This document shows positions 6,706 to 15,093 of a stretch of 64,000 nucleotides of DNA, in pieces (position 1 is the first letter of the stretch; each line of letters starts with the position of its first letter). Position numbers and translations under genes: made by a program. Under the pieces are notes generated by a model that searched no databases, had not been told where the DNA came from, and was given only the letters and a program-made list of their open reading frames with translations. Origin of the DNA: an uncultured bacterium (lineage in GTDB: Bacteria > Elusimicrobiota > Elusimicrobia > Elusimicrobiales > Elusimicrobiaceae); assembly GCA_949291365.1 (NCBI GenBank), contig CASEVJ010000005.1, forward strand, positions 124,001-188,000, read 5' to 3'.

Positions 6706-8544
6706 CTACTCGCTGGCGCTGCGGCCCAGCTCTTGGAGCTGTTGGGCTTCCTCTTTTCCCAACTGCTCCATACGCTGTTCATATTCCTGCTGATTGCGCG
6801 CGCGCTCCAGCAAGGAGGCGCGTTCTTTGTTGTATTGCTGCCAGATACTGCGGGCCTGGGATTTAATATCGTCCGGCAAATCTTTAAACTGCTCCTCGTA
6901 TTGCTGGTTATAGCGGTTTTCCGTTTCACGCAGGCGCAGCTGCTGCAAATTGCGGTTTACCTCTTCGGTTTTTTCCATATCCCGCCGGTTTACTTCTGCT
7001 ACGGTTAATCCTTTTTCAGCCGCTTCCTGGCGCAGCTGGCGGCGGTAGGAAATCAAGCTGTCCATTTGGCTTTGGGCCTGCTGAGCGGCCTGGTCGCCCA
7101 ATGTTTTAAACCCTTCCACAATTTTCGCCCCTTCTTTTTGCCACGCGGCTTCATTTTGGGCGCGGGCCTGCTCACTCTGGTAGAACAGCGGGGAAGATGT
7201 TTCGCCGCTCTGGGCTTTGCGTGCTTCTTCCAAAATACTTTGTTTGGCCACTTCATTCTGCAAAGCCGTCAGCTGTCCGGCAGAGGCGTCCGGCGCAGTT
7301 TGGCGCACAACTTCTTCCTGCGCTTTGCGCTGTTGTTCATTTAAAGCCAACATCTGCGCCACGGCCTCTTCTTCGGCCTGCGGCGTGGCCCAAATTTGTT
7401 TACGTTTGGCCAGATATTCTTCCATAACCGGGCGCATGTTGGCGGCGGTCTGCGGGCCATAGGTCTGCTCTATCTTTTTCAGGTATTTTTCATTTTCCGC
7501 CCGCATCTGCTCTTCCATTTTATCCAAGGCCTGTTCTTGGTTAAACTGTTGAAGTTTATTGTTGTATTTATTGTTGACCGCTTGGGCGCGGATTTGTTTT
7601 TCCTGCGGATCGCCGGGGGCATTTAAAGTTTCCGCCATTTCCTTTTGGAAATCCCCCATAATGCTTTCGGCCTCTGAAGCGGCTTTGTCGCCATAGTTGG
7701 CGCGCACGTCATTTACAATAGATTTGGACTGGCTGGCCAGCTGCTGCATCACTTCCTGCGCCGGGCCGCCGGCCTGACGGGTCTGCACCGCGCGTACATC
7801 TGTATCCATAGACGCCGCCTCCCCGCGGGCGCGCGCCAAATATTTTTCAATATTTTGCTCCCGTTTGGTTTTAGCCGACACTGCACTAGCAATGGCACGC
7901 TCCAACCCGGCGGAAAAACTTTGCAGCCGCTGGTTTAATTTTTTCTCTTCCTCTCTGGTTTGGCGCGGTAAGGTGGAAGCATAAATATTGCCGCGCTCCT
8001 CAGCCCCTTGCTGGTAAGCGGCCAATGCCTCCGCCGCGCCGGGCCACACGCTCGGGCCGGGGCCGCTTCCTTTCAGCACTTCCTGCGCTGGCAAAGCAGG
8101 CGCTGCCGCCCGGGCCTGTGCGGCTGCCGCAGCCGGTGCCTGCACCCCCGGGAAAACGGGTCTGGCCGTTTGCACAGGAGTCCGCAAAGCAGGCGCACCC
8201 GCCGCATGCGCAGGTGCAAGAGCGGCCGAAACTGGAACCGTTACAGCAGGCGCTGGCGCTGCCGCCTGCCGGGCAGGCCCCACAGAAGCGGGGGCAGAAG
8301 CCGCCGGGCGCTGCAAAATATCCTGGGCGGAAGGGACATCTGTTTTCGGGGGCTCCAGCATAAGGGCAAAATCATCTATATTCAACACCGGCTCCGACGC
8401 ACTACCAGCGGCAGATGCGGTTGTGTTTTCCAAAGCCATATTTGCCGGCATAGACTGGGCCGAACGCAGTAGATAGGCCAGGCCTATGAGCAAGAGCAAA
8501 ATCACGAAAAGCAAAAAATAAAAAAAGGCGCGGTTTGTATTCAT
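6706..8544 (-). CDS. Membrane-anchored Ala/Pro- and Gln-rich coiled-coil protein with repeats
   Basis: 612 residues. One N-terminal membrane helix (about 7-27), no cleavage site evident; then an Ala/Pro-rich linker (about 30-170) and a long charged, Gln-rich helical region. That region contains a repeated unit with core YGxxAAxxARxxMxxY: around 'ANYGDKAASEAESIMGDF', 'TYGPQTAANMRPVMEEY' and, weaker, 'DDIKSQARSIWQQY'. The same unit occurs twice in the lipoprotein encoded just upstream (8608-9636). No known domain recognised. The topology suggests an inner-membrane anchor with a long periplasmic rod. A TACAAT box begins 12 nt before the ATG, preceded by TTTTGC. Confidence 0.75.
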   Translation of the reverse strand: MNTNRAFFYFLLFVILLLLIGLAYLLRSAQSMPANMALENTTASAAGSASEPVLNIDDFALMLEPPKTDVPSAQDILQRPAASAPASVGPARQAAAPAPAVTVPVSAALAPAHAAGAPALRTPVQTARPVFPGVQAPAAAAAQARAAAPALPAQEVLKGSGPGPSVWPGAAEALAAYQQGAEERGNIYASTLPRQTREEEKKLNQRLQSFSAGLERAIASAVSAKTKREQNIEKYLARARGEAASMDTDVRAVQTRQAGGPAQEVMQQLASQSKSIVNDVRANYGDKAASEAESIMGDFQKEMAETLNAPGDPQEKQIRAQAVNNKYNNKLQQFNQEQALDKMEEQMRAENEKYLKKIEQTYGPQTAANMRPVMEEYLAKRKQIWATPQAEEEAVAQMLALNEQQRKAQEEVVRQTAPDASAGQLTALQNEVAKQSILEEARKAQSGETSSPLFYQSEQARAQNEAAWQKEGAKIVEGFKTLGDQAAQQAQSQMDSLISYRRQLRQEAAEKGLTVAEVNRRDMEKTEEVNRNLQQLRLRETENRYNQQYEEQFKDLPDDIKSQARSIWQQYNKERASLLERARNQQEYEQRMEQLGKEEAQQLQELGRSASE

Positions 8545-8550
8545 GTTTAT

Positions 8551-8556
8551 ATTGTA
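8551..8556 (-). promoter_or_regulatory. Extended -10 box TGC-TACAAT, leaderless-type promoter
   Basis: On the minus strand TACAAT begins at 8556, 12 nt before the ATG at 8544, with TGC directly upstream. Confidence 0.6.
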
Positions 8557-8558
8557 GC

Positions 8559-8590
8559 AAAAGCGCCGCGGGCATAGCGGCGGCGCTTTT
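8559..8590 (-). terminator. Hairpin terminator between the two coiled-coil genes
   Basis: AAAAGCGCCGC (8559-8569) pairs with GCGGCGCTTTT (8580-8590); it ends the upstream lipoprotein gene and overlaps the promoter of the downstream gene, so the two are separate transcription units. Confidence 0.8.
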
Positions 8591-8607
8591 ATAAGGCGGG
8601 GAATATA

Positions 8608-9636
8608 TCAGCCGGCGGCGGGGTGGGAGTGCTCCAGCTCCTTATTCCAGCGTTTTTGCAGTGCAAGCAGGGAATCGCGGTAGTGTTTATTCAAATGGGC
8701 CAACGCACGTTTTTTCTGGCTCAAGCGGGCATTTTCGCGCAGGGCTTTGCCGGTTTCTTCCAAACAATGATTAAATACCGCACGCGCCTGCAGGACGGCG
8801 TCTTTGCCGTACAAGGTTTCTATTTGCTCTTCCAGCGTTTGGTGCGTGGTAATCATATCGGCGCGCAGGGACGTGATTACCTCTTCCGGAGTAATGCCCA
8901 GCGGGTCACCCGACTGGTCGGTAATTTCCTGGATTTGGGCGGAAGCTTGCTCTTCTATCTGGGCCAGTGCTTTATCCAGCGCCTGGCTGTCTGATGCGCT
9001 GGCCATGGCGTAGACATAATCCTGCACGGCTTTATCCAGCACGGGGCGGGTTTTTTCTGCCGCGGCAGGGCCGTAATAAAAAGCCACGCGGTCTATAAAT
9101 TCCTCATAGCGGCGGGAGAGCCGCTTGCGCGCCTCCTCCAGCAGTCCTTGCTCGGGCTGGAGGCGGATTTTGCCGCTTTGCTCTGCAATAAATTCGTCCC
9201 ATTGGTTATTTTGCTCCTGGCGCAGCTGGCGCAAACGCTGGGCCAGAGCATCGGGAGAGTCGGACTCTTTGGCTGCGGCTACGGCCTGCTGGCGCTGCTG
9301 TTCAAACAATGCCGAAAGCCGAGCCGACGACTGCTGTATATAGGTTTCCAACAAACGTTTTTCCAAAGACAGGCGGTTGCGCGCAAACAGTTGGTGTAAA
9401 AAAGACGCGTCCATTTTCTGCACCTGGTTGATAAGCTGTTCGGTATGGGCAGGGTCGGTAATGGGGAGCGGCTTTTCACGCTCCTGGCCCAGACGGTTTA
9501 TTTCTTTGGCTTTCTCTACATATTTCTTAATATTGGCCTGACGCTGGAATTTGGACGGAGTATTATCTTCCGGGCGGCTGCAGGCGCTGCACACCAAAAC
9601 GGCCATGGCACAAATGCTTATAATAGCGGTTCTCAT
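8608..9636 (-). CDS. Lipoprotein, coiled coil, shares repeats with the neighbouring gene
   Basis: 342 residues with a lipoprotein signal (Val-Cys-Ser-Ala-Cys; Cys at about 19). The remainder is almost wholly charged helix. Two copies of the unit found in the 6706-8544 protein are visible: 'YYGPAAAEKTRPVLDKAV' near residue 190 and 'LYGKDAVLQARAVFNHCL' near residue 285. Start chosen at ATG 9636 with GGAG 9 nt upstream. No known family recognised. Its mate is anchored in the inner membrane; this one is lipidated and could sit in the outer membrane, so the pair might bridge the periplasm (inference). Confidence 0.75.
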   Translation of the reverse strand: MRTAIISICAMAVLVCSACSRPEDNTPSKFQRQANIKKYVEKAKEINRLGQEREKPLPITDPAHTEQLINQVQKMDASFLHQLFARNRLSLEKRLLETYIQQSSARLSALFEQQRQQAVAAAKESDSPDALAQRLRQLRQEQNNQWDEFIAEQSGKIRLQPEQGLLEEARKRLSRRYEEFIDRVAFYYGPAAAEKTRPVLDKAVQDYVYAMASASDSQALDKALAQIEEQASAQIQEITDQSGDPLGITPEEVITSLRADMITTHQTLEEQIETLYGKDAVLQARAVFNHCLEETGKALRENARLSQKKRALAHLNKHYRDSLLALQKRWNKELEHSHPAAG

Positions 9637-9865
9637 AAAATTTTCTCCGGGGGTTTTTTATATTATGAATAATCCCCGCCGCTTATGCAAGCATTTTTTG
9701 GCCCCATTACAGCTACGAAAGCCACACAGCTTCGGCGGCAAGCAGACATCCTTTTCTGCCCGTTTCCTTTAGTGTGCTGCTACGCAAGCACTTCCTGCAA
9801 GCCCGTTTGCGCCGGCGGGCAAACTTCCGCCCCGGGCTGACAGCAGGGCATTGGGCGGCGGCTAT

Positions 9866-9894
9866 AAACAAACCCCCGGCTAAGCCGGGGGTTT
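9866..9894 (-). terminator. Rho-independent terminator of hisS-aspS
   Basis: AACCCCCGGC/GCCGGGGGTT hairpin with a T-rich tail on the minus strand, 37 nt beyond the aspS stop codon. Confidence 0.85.
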
Positions 9895-9931
9895 GCCAAA
9901 TGCAGAGAAATATCCGCCGGAAGCGGGGTCT

Positions 9932-11680
9932 TTATTCTTTGCTGATTTCTATACCCAGGTCTTTGAGCTGCTGCGGATCCACCACGTTGGGAGAATCAGT
10001 CAGCAGGCAGACGGCCTGCGTGGTCTTGGGGAAAGCGATGACTTCGCGTATGGAATCTTCCCCGCACAAAAGCGCGGTTACGCGGTCTAACCCAATCCCA
10101 ATGCCCCCGTGCGGAGGCGCGCCGTATTGCAGCGCGTTAAGCAGCATGCCAAAACGCAAAGCCGCTTGCTCTTTGCTGTGCTTCATCAGGGCCAAAATAC
10201 GTTCCTGCACGTCACGGCGGCAGTTGCGCACGGAGCCGGAGGCCAGCTCATTGCCGTTGAGCACCAAGTCAAACTGGTAGGAGCGCACGGAACCGGGGTC
10301 AGACTCCAATTTGTCCAAATCGTCCTCGTGCGGGGCCGTGAACGGGTTATGCGCCGCGTCCCAGCGGTCTTCTTCCGGGATGTATTCCAAAAGCGGGAAA
10401 TCGGTAATCCACGCAAAGGCCCATTCACATTTAGGGGTCAGATTTTTGACCAGCTCTTTGCGCAGCGCCCCCATAAAGCTTTGGCAGGTGTGCACATTTA
10501 CGTCGCTGCCCACCAAAATAATGTCCCCTTCCTGCGCGCCTACAGCCGCTTTCAGGGAGTTCATTTCATCTTCGGTAAAGAACTTGGCGGTCGGGCTTTC
10601 CAGCTTGCCGTCTTTTACTTTGAGCCACACCAAGCCCTTGGCGCCGTTTTTCTTAACCAAATCGGTCAATTTGTCAATCTGCCCGCGCGAAAGCGCCGCG
10701 CCCTTTTCGCCGCGCACGGCGTAAATGGCGCCTTTGGCGGCCAGCACGTCGGCAAATACTTTAAAGCCGGTGTTGGCAAAAAGGCCGCTTACATTTTTGA
10801 TTTGCAAATCATAGCGCAAGTCCGGCTTATCGGATCCGTACAAATCCATAGCGTCGTTGTAGGGCAGTTTCGGAAAAGGCGTTTGCAGCTCTTTGCCGGC
10901 GGTTTTAAAAATTTCTTTCATCAGCCCTTCCACCACTTCGTGAATGTCTTCTATGGTCACAAAAGACATTTCCATATCAATTTGGGTGTGTTCGGGCTGA
11001 CGGTCGGCGCGCAGATCCTCATCGCGGAAGCACCGGGCCAACTGGAAATAGCGGTCAATACCGCTAGCCATGAGCGTTTGTTTAAACATCTGCGGGCTTT
11101 GCGGCAAGGCGTAAAACTGGCCATGGTGCACGCGGGAAGGCACCAAGTAGTCGCGTGCGCCTTCCGGCGTAGAACGCGTGAGCACCGGGGTTTCCACCTC
11201 TAAAAAGCCCTGTCCGTCCAAATACCGCCGCGCCGCCTGCGCGATTTTGTGGCGCATAGTCAGGTTGCGCACCATCACCGGGTTGCGCAAGTCCAGGTAG
11301 CGGTATTTCATGCGCGTTTCTTCAGAGGTTTCGCGCGATTTTTCCACATCAAACGGCAGCGGAACAGAGGTATTTAAAAGCTTCAGATTTTCTACGGAAA
11401 CTTCTATTTCACCCGTTGCAATATTTTTGTTCACCGCCCCTTCAATGCGCGGCTTTACCTCGCCGCTCACTTCCACCACATATTCATTTCTTAAAGAAGA
11501 AGCCAGCTCAAAAAACGGGCTTTCCGGCCCTACTACAATTTGCACCAGGCCACTGCGGTCGCGCAAGTCTATAAACAATACGCCGCCGTGGTTGCGGTAA
11601 CTGTTGACCCAGCCGCAAAGGGTTTGTTTGGTGCCGATGTGCGAAGCGTTGAGCGCGCCGCAATAATTCGTTCTTTTCAT
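9932..11680 (-). CDS. aspS: Aspartyl-tRNA synthetase
   Basis: 582 residues, the bacterial type: N-terminal OB anticodon-binding domain (about 1-105), class II catalytic core with motif 2 (Arg-Cys-Phe-Arg-Asp-Glu-Asp-Leu-Arg near 220) and motif 3 (Gly-Ile-Gly-Leu-Asp-Arg near 530), and the bacterial GAD insertion between about 280 and 420. The ATG overlaps the hisS stop as ATGA, indicating a two-gene operon with translational coupling. Because asnS is present nearby (15094-16392), this enzyme is probably the discriminating form, although that was not tested residue by residue. Confidence 0.97.
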   Translation of the reverse strand: MKRTNYCGALNASHIGTKQTLCGWVNSYRNHGGVLFIDLRDRSGLVQIVVGPESPFFELASSLRNEYVVEVSGEVKPRIEGAVNKNIATGEIEVSVENLKLLNTSVPLPFDVEKSRETSEETRMKYRYLDLRNPVMVRNLTMRHKIAQAARRYLDGQGFLEVETPVLTRSTPEGARDYLVPSRVHHGQFYALPQSPQMFKQTLMASGIDRYFQLARCFRDEDLRADRQPEHTQIDMEMSFVTIEDIHEVVEGLMKEIFKTAGKELQTPFPKLPYNDAMDLYGSDKPDLRYDLQIKNVSGLFANTGFKVFADVLAAKGAIYAVRGEKGAALSRGQIDKLTDLVKKNGAKGLVWLKVKDGKLESPTAKFFTEDEMNSLKAAVGAQEGDIILVGSDVNVHTCQSFMGALRKELVKNLTPKCEWAFAWITDFPLLEYIPEEDRWDAAHNPFTAPHEDDLDKLESDPGSVRSYQFDLVLNGNELASGSVRNCRRDVQERILALMKHSKEQAALRFGMLLNALQYGAPPHGGIGIGLDRVTALLCGEDSIREVIAFPKTTQAVCLLTDSPNVVDPQQLKDLGIEISKE

Positions 11681-12906
11681 ACGAGTTTTTTAACCTCTTG
11701 GACAATGCTTGCAAGCGGGATTTGTTTTTGCTCGCCGCTTGTTAAATCTTTTAGCGTAATTTCATTTTTGGCCAGTTCGTCTTCACCCAAAATCAGCGCA
11801 TAGGCCGCGCCGCAGCGGTTGGCCTGCTTCATTTGGCCTTTGGCGTTTTTGTCAAAAAGTCCCCCTTCCGTGCGCACACCGTCCTGACGTAACTCTTGCA
11901 TCAGGTTAAAGGCGGTTTCGTTGCAGGCGGGGGCTAAAGAAACCACAAAAACGCTTTTTTGCGCGGTAAAAGGTGCTTCCCCGCGCGAAGCAATCACGCG
12001 CTCCACGCCCATCGCCCAGCCCACAGCCGGGGTGGCCGGGCCGCCCATACTTTTAATCAGCCCGTCATAGCGGCCGCCGGCGGCAATGGCGTTTTGGGAT
12101 GTATCGCCCGCCTGAAACTCAAATACGGTGCGGCTGTAATAGTCCAGCCCGCGCACCAGCATGGGATCTACGATAAAATCTATTTTCCCTTTCAGCAAAC
12201 GCTGCACTTCGTCAAAATGGGCCTGGCATTCGGGGCAGAGAGTCATAGTCGGCACGCGCCCGGCAAAGCGGGGGCCGTCTATTTTGCAATCCAGCACGCG
12301 CAAGGGGTTTTTCTCCAAGCGGGTCTGGCAGTTTTCACACAAAGTGTCTTTTTCTTTAGACAAGAAATCTATCAGCGCTTGGCGGTAGAGCGGGCGGCAT
12401 TTGTCGCAGCCCAAGCTGTTGATTTTGACGCTGTAATTTTTTGCACCGAAAGCGGACACGATGTCTTTCAGCATTAAAATCATCTCCGCGTCAGCGGCCG
12501 GGGCGGAATTGCCGATAGACTCGGCCCCGATTTGTTCAAACTCGCGGTAGCGGCCCGCCTGCGGGCGTTCGGCGCGGAACATATTGCCGATATAATAAAA
12601 CTTCTGCACCGGGGCGGCCTGCGTAAAGTTATTCTCCAAATACGCACGCACCACGCCTGGGGTGCCCTCGGGGCGGATAGCCAGCTGGCGGTGGCCGGCG
12701 TCTTCAAAGGTGTACATTTCTTTTTGCACGATGTCGGTCGTCTCGCCGGTGGATTTAACAAAAAGTTCTTTTTGCTCCACCGTCGGCAAACGCAGCTCGC
12801 CAAACCCGTAGCGGCGCAGCACGCCGCGGGCGCAGTTTTCCAGCTCGGTAAATAAATTGGATTGGGGCTCAAAAATGTCCCGGAAACCTCTGACCAGTTT
12901 GCTCAT
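11677..12906 (-). CDS. hisS: Histidyl-tRNA synthetase
   Basis: 409 residues from ATG 12906. Class II core with the HisRS motifs: Arg-Gly-Phe-Arg-Asp at the N-terminus, Arg-Pro-Glu-Gly-Thr-Pro in motif 2 region, Arg-Ala-Glu-Arg-Pro-Gln-Ala-Gly-Arg-Tyr-Arg-Glu-Phe-x-Gln, and Leu-Val-Arg-Gly-Leu-Asp-Tyr-Tyr-x-Arg-Thr; the C-terminal anticodon-binding domain is complete. The frame is open further upstream, but this start matches the family. A TGC-TAAAAT box begins 13 nt before the ATG and no Shine-Dalgarno sequence is present. First gene of the hisS-aspS operon. Confidence 0.97.
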   Translation of the reverse strand: MSKLVRGFRDIFEPQSNLFTELENCARGVLRRYGFGELRLPTVEQKELFVKSTGETTDIVQKEMYTFEDAGHRQLAIRPEGTPGVVRAYLENNFTQAAPVQKFYYIGNMFRAERPQAGRYREFEQIGAESIGNSAPAADAEMILMLKDIVSAFGAKNYSVKINSLGCDKCRPLYRQALIDFLSKEKDTLCENCQTRLEKNPLRVLDCKIDGPRFAGRVPTMTLCPECQAHFDEVQRLLKGKIDFIVDPMLVRGLDYYSRTVFEFQAGDTSQNAIAAGGRYDGLIKSMGGPATPAVGWAMGVERVIASRGEAPFTAQKSVFVVSLAPACNETAFNLMQELRQDGVRTEGGLFDKNAKGQMKQANRCGAAYALILGEDELAKNEITLKDLTSGEQKQIPLASIVQEVKKLV

Positions 12907-12913
12907 ATAGGTT

Positions 12914-12919
12914 ATTTTA
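12914..12919 (-). promoter_or_regulatory. Extended -10 box TGC-TAAAAT, leaderless-type promoter of hisS
   Basis: On the minus strand TAAAAT begins at 12919, 13 nt before the ATG, with TGC directly upstream. Confidence 0.6.
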
Positions 12920-13138
12920 GCATTTTGGGGCCAAGCGCGCAGAAACGGCCCACCGTCAGCCCCCGCACAGGACGCGCGGCCGGCTATAAGCCAGCGGGGG
13001 CAATCAAGCATCCGCAAGCCAATCAAGTTCACGGCTTATATGAACACTATACCCACAGCCCCCAGCCGAAACTATCCCTACCGGCCTACAGAAATTTGCC
13101 GGCGCATTTTAGGCAGGCGTACGGGTAAGCGCCAGCCC

Positions 13139-14260
13139 TCACCGCCCTAAAGGAGCCGCCGCGGGCTGTGCAGGAGTGCGGGCCGCGGCCGGCTGGGCGG
13201 CGCGGGGAGCACTTTTCTGCGGGGTTTTGGGCGCTGTTTTAGAAGAGGCGGCCGTTTTTTGGGGCATGCGCGGCACGCACACCGTTTCCCCGGCACGCTG
13301 ATTATAATACCAGCATACCAGCCGGGCTAAACGCATGCCGTCCTGGGCCGAAGGGCGGGAAACCTTCAGCGGCCACGGCACGGAAGCGGACATGACAGAA
13401 GAAGACTCACTAGCCGCATGCGGCAGCCCCATCAAGTGCCCCATTTCATGGGTAATAATGTGCTGATTGTAAGAAGCCCACGGGCCCCGTTTCTGCCAAG
13501 AGGAAACCGGCGCTTTGCCCAGCTGCTGATAAAAACTTTGGCCCTGCACGGAAAGAGGAGCCGCTTTTGCCGCGGGCTGGGCCGCGGCGGGGGCCGGCTG
13601 GGCAAAAGTCAATACCTCTGCCACGGCCCGCTGGTACTGCTCTTCCACCGCTTTTTGCTCTTCTTCTGAAAGCTGCGGCGAAGCGTTCAGCCAGTCAAAC
13701 CACGCCTGCTCCACAAAGAACTGAAGGGCACCCATGCCGCCGCCATCAGGCGTAAAAAGAGATTGCGCCATGCCCCGCGGCAGGTCTTGGCTGTCTGGCC
13801 AGCCGCCTTGTCCCACCGCCATTTGCAGAACCAAATCCGCTTCCGTCGGGTTTTGCACGCCTCGGGCAGAAAAAGCCGCCGCATCATATAATACAAATGA
13901 AAGCTGCGGCAGCTGGTATGCCGGCTCCAAGAAAGCATTGGCGGCCTGGCGCCAATCTTTCCAGCCCTGCACGATATAATCAAACACGGCCAAGCTTAAA
14001 TCTTCATATCCCCAACCGGTAGGCGAATCAAAGGCCCCTTCATGTCCGGCCAAAATGGCATACACATTTATCCGCTCCCGCACGGGGGAAGCCAGCACCG
14101 CAGAAAGGAAAAAATCCCCCCCTTCCCGGGGTATCAGGCGGCGCACCTCAAAGGGTTTGGTTTGCAGCAGCTGGGCGGAAGTGTCCGGTGCGGGCTCGGC
14201 GCTCCAGCTTACGGCAAAACAAAATAAAAAAGACAATACGGCAAAGTATTTTATTTTCAT
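13139..14260 (-). CDS. Secreted matrixin-like zinc metalloprotease
   Basis: 373 residues from ATG 14260, with a signal peptide (about 1-20, ending Ser-Trp-Ser-Ala). The zinc motif HEMGHLMGLPH (His271, Glu272, His275, His281) is the metzincin HExxHxxGxxH, followed by a Met-turn candidate (Ser-Val-Met290-Ser), as in matrixin/M10-like peptidases. The C-terminal 60 residues are Ala/Pro/Lys-rich and probably disordered. Residues 30-260 precede the catalytic motif and may include a pro-segment. A TATAGA box begins 12 nt before the ATG, with no Shine-Dalgarno sequence. No terminator was seen downstream. Substrate unknown. Confidence 0.8.
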   Translation of the reverse strand: MKIKYFAVLSFLFCFAVSWSAEPAPDTSAQLLQTKPFEVRRLIPREGGDFFLSAVLASPVRERINVYAILAGHEGAFDSPTGWGYEDLSLAVFDYIVQGWKDWRQAANAFLEPAYQLPQLSFVLYDAAAFSARGVQNPTEADLVLQMAVGQGGWPDSQDLPRGMAQSLFTPDGGGMGALQFFVEQAWFDWLNASPQLSEEEQKAVEEQYQRAVAEVLTFAQPAPAAAQPAAKAAPLSVQGQSFYQQLGKAPVSSWQKRGPWASYNQHIITHEMGHLMGLPHAASESSSVMSASVPWPLKVSRPSAQDGMRLARLVCWYYNQRAGETVCVPRMPQKTAASSKTAPKTPQKSAPRAAQPAAARTPAQPAAAPLGR

Positions 14261-14594
14261 AATGTATCTATATTCCGTCCAACTTTTCGGCCCGGGCACT
14301 CAAGGCACTTGCGCACAGCCGCGTTGGCATCAAACGCCGGCGCAAGAAATCAAACGGCATGGACTTTCTTAACAGTCACGCTACACGCCGTTTTCAATTT
14401 CCCTTTATTATATGAAAAAACATTCATTTTGCAAGCAATGCCAAATGAAAAGCCAAAAATGTTGCCAAGGAAGCGCTCTACCAGGCCGCCTATTCGCCAA
14501 GACCCAGCAAGACGGGCGTTTACATAAAAACGCCAAAAACTGTCTTGCCGCGCTGCAGGCCCTGCCTCTGGCGGGGCAGGGTTTACATAAAGAC
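14261..14594. other. Intergenic region between metalloprotease and tRNA repeat array
   Basis: 334 nt. Nothing recognised beyond the metalloprotease promoter and a GC-rich imperfect inverted repeat near 14560-14582. No supported gene. Confidence 0.35.
14267..14272 (-). promoter_or_regulatory. -10 box TATAGA, leaderless-type promoter of the metalloprotease
   Basis: On the minus strand TATAGA begins at 14272, 12 nt before the ATG at 14260. Confidence 0.45.
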
Positions 14595-14823
14595 AAAAAA
14601 ACCACGCGCGGGCGTGGTTTCTAAATGAAAAACGTAATCCGCTACGACCCGAGGCGACCTCCCGGCTCCTTCGGAGCGAACGCGCCTCTCGGACGCAAAA
14701 AAACCACGCTGTTGCGTGGTTTCTAAATGAAAAACGTAATCCGCTACGACCCGAGGCGACCTCCCGGCTCCTTCGGAGCGAACGCGCCTCTTGGACACAA
14801 AAAACCACGCGCGGGCGTGGTTT
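14595..14823 (-). repeat. Two tandem 101-bp repeats with three terminator hairpins behind tRNA-Ala
   Basis: Hairpin cores CCACGC...GCGTGG start at 14602, 14704 and 14805 (period 101-102). Between them lie two nearly identical bodies with GAGGCG...CGCCTC and GCTCC-GAA-GGAGC pairings. In the tRNA direction each body ends GATTACG(TTTTT)CATTTAGAAACCACGC, echoing the real tRNA tail GATCACG(TCCAC)CATTTAGAAACCACGC. The bodies thus resemble decayed copies of the tRNA 3' region plus terminator. The period is not a multiple of 3, so overlapping ORFs are not believable. Confidence 0.8.
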
Positions 14824-14828
14824 CTAAA

Positions 14829-14905
14829 TGGTGGACGTGATCGGGATCGAACCGACGACCTCCTCGTTGCGAACGAGGCGCTCTCCCAAACTGAGCTACA
14901 CGCCC
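14829..14905 (-). tRNA. tRNA-Ala(CGC)
   Basis: Full cloverleaf on the minus strand, 77 nt including an encoded CCA. The acceptor stem GGGCGTG/CACGTCC contains the G3-U70 wobble pair that identifies alanine tRNAs, with A73. The anticodon stem CCTCG/CGAGG closes the loop TTCGCAA, giving anticodon CGC. The T arm carries GGTTCGATCC. Confidence 0.95.
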
Positions 14906-14950
14906 AAAAAACGTTTTACAAACTGCACAAGTTATCTTTACGACTTAATT

Positions 14951-14956
14951 ATTATA
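14951..14956 (-). promoter_or_regulatory. Extended -10 box TGA-TATAAT upstream of tRNA-Ala
   Basis: On the minus strand TGATATAAT lies about 45-50 nt before the tRNA 5' end, a suitable place for its promoter. Confidence 0.5.
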
Positions 14957-15026
14957 TCATTTTTGAAAGTTTTGTAAAAACGAACTGCTTGCTCCGTCGG
15001 CAGAATAAATTTTTTCTCTTCCGGCG

Positions 15027-15055
15027 TTGAAGCCGGCGGGCGGAAAAGATACAAT
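15027..15055 (+). promoter_or_regulatory. Promoter of asnS
   Basis: TTGAAG (15027-15032), a 17-nt spacer and TACAAT (15050-15055); the predicted leader is about 30 nt and carries an AGAGGGA ribosome site before the ATG. Confidence 0.6.
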
Positions 15056-15093
15056 ATATTTATCTATTTACTTTTTAAAACAGAGGGAACATT

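Noticed and set aside
8008..8472. Plus-strand Arg-rich ORF inside the coiled-coil gene
   Set aside because: Composition artefact of the Ala/Pro-rich linker on the opposite strand.
10109..11203. Long antisense ORF inside aspS (364 codons)
   Set aside because: Antisense shadow of a clear synthetase gene with all motifs.
14583..14808. Overlapping ORFs through the tRNA-Ala repeats with apparent protein repeats (RRVRSEGAGRSPRVVADYV)
   Set aside because: The repeat period (101-102 bp) is not a multiple of three, hairpin terminators lie inside, and there are no start signals; it is non-coding repeat DNA.
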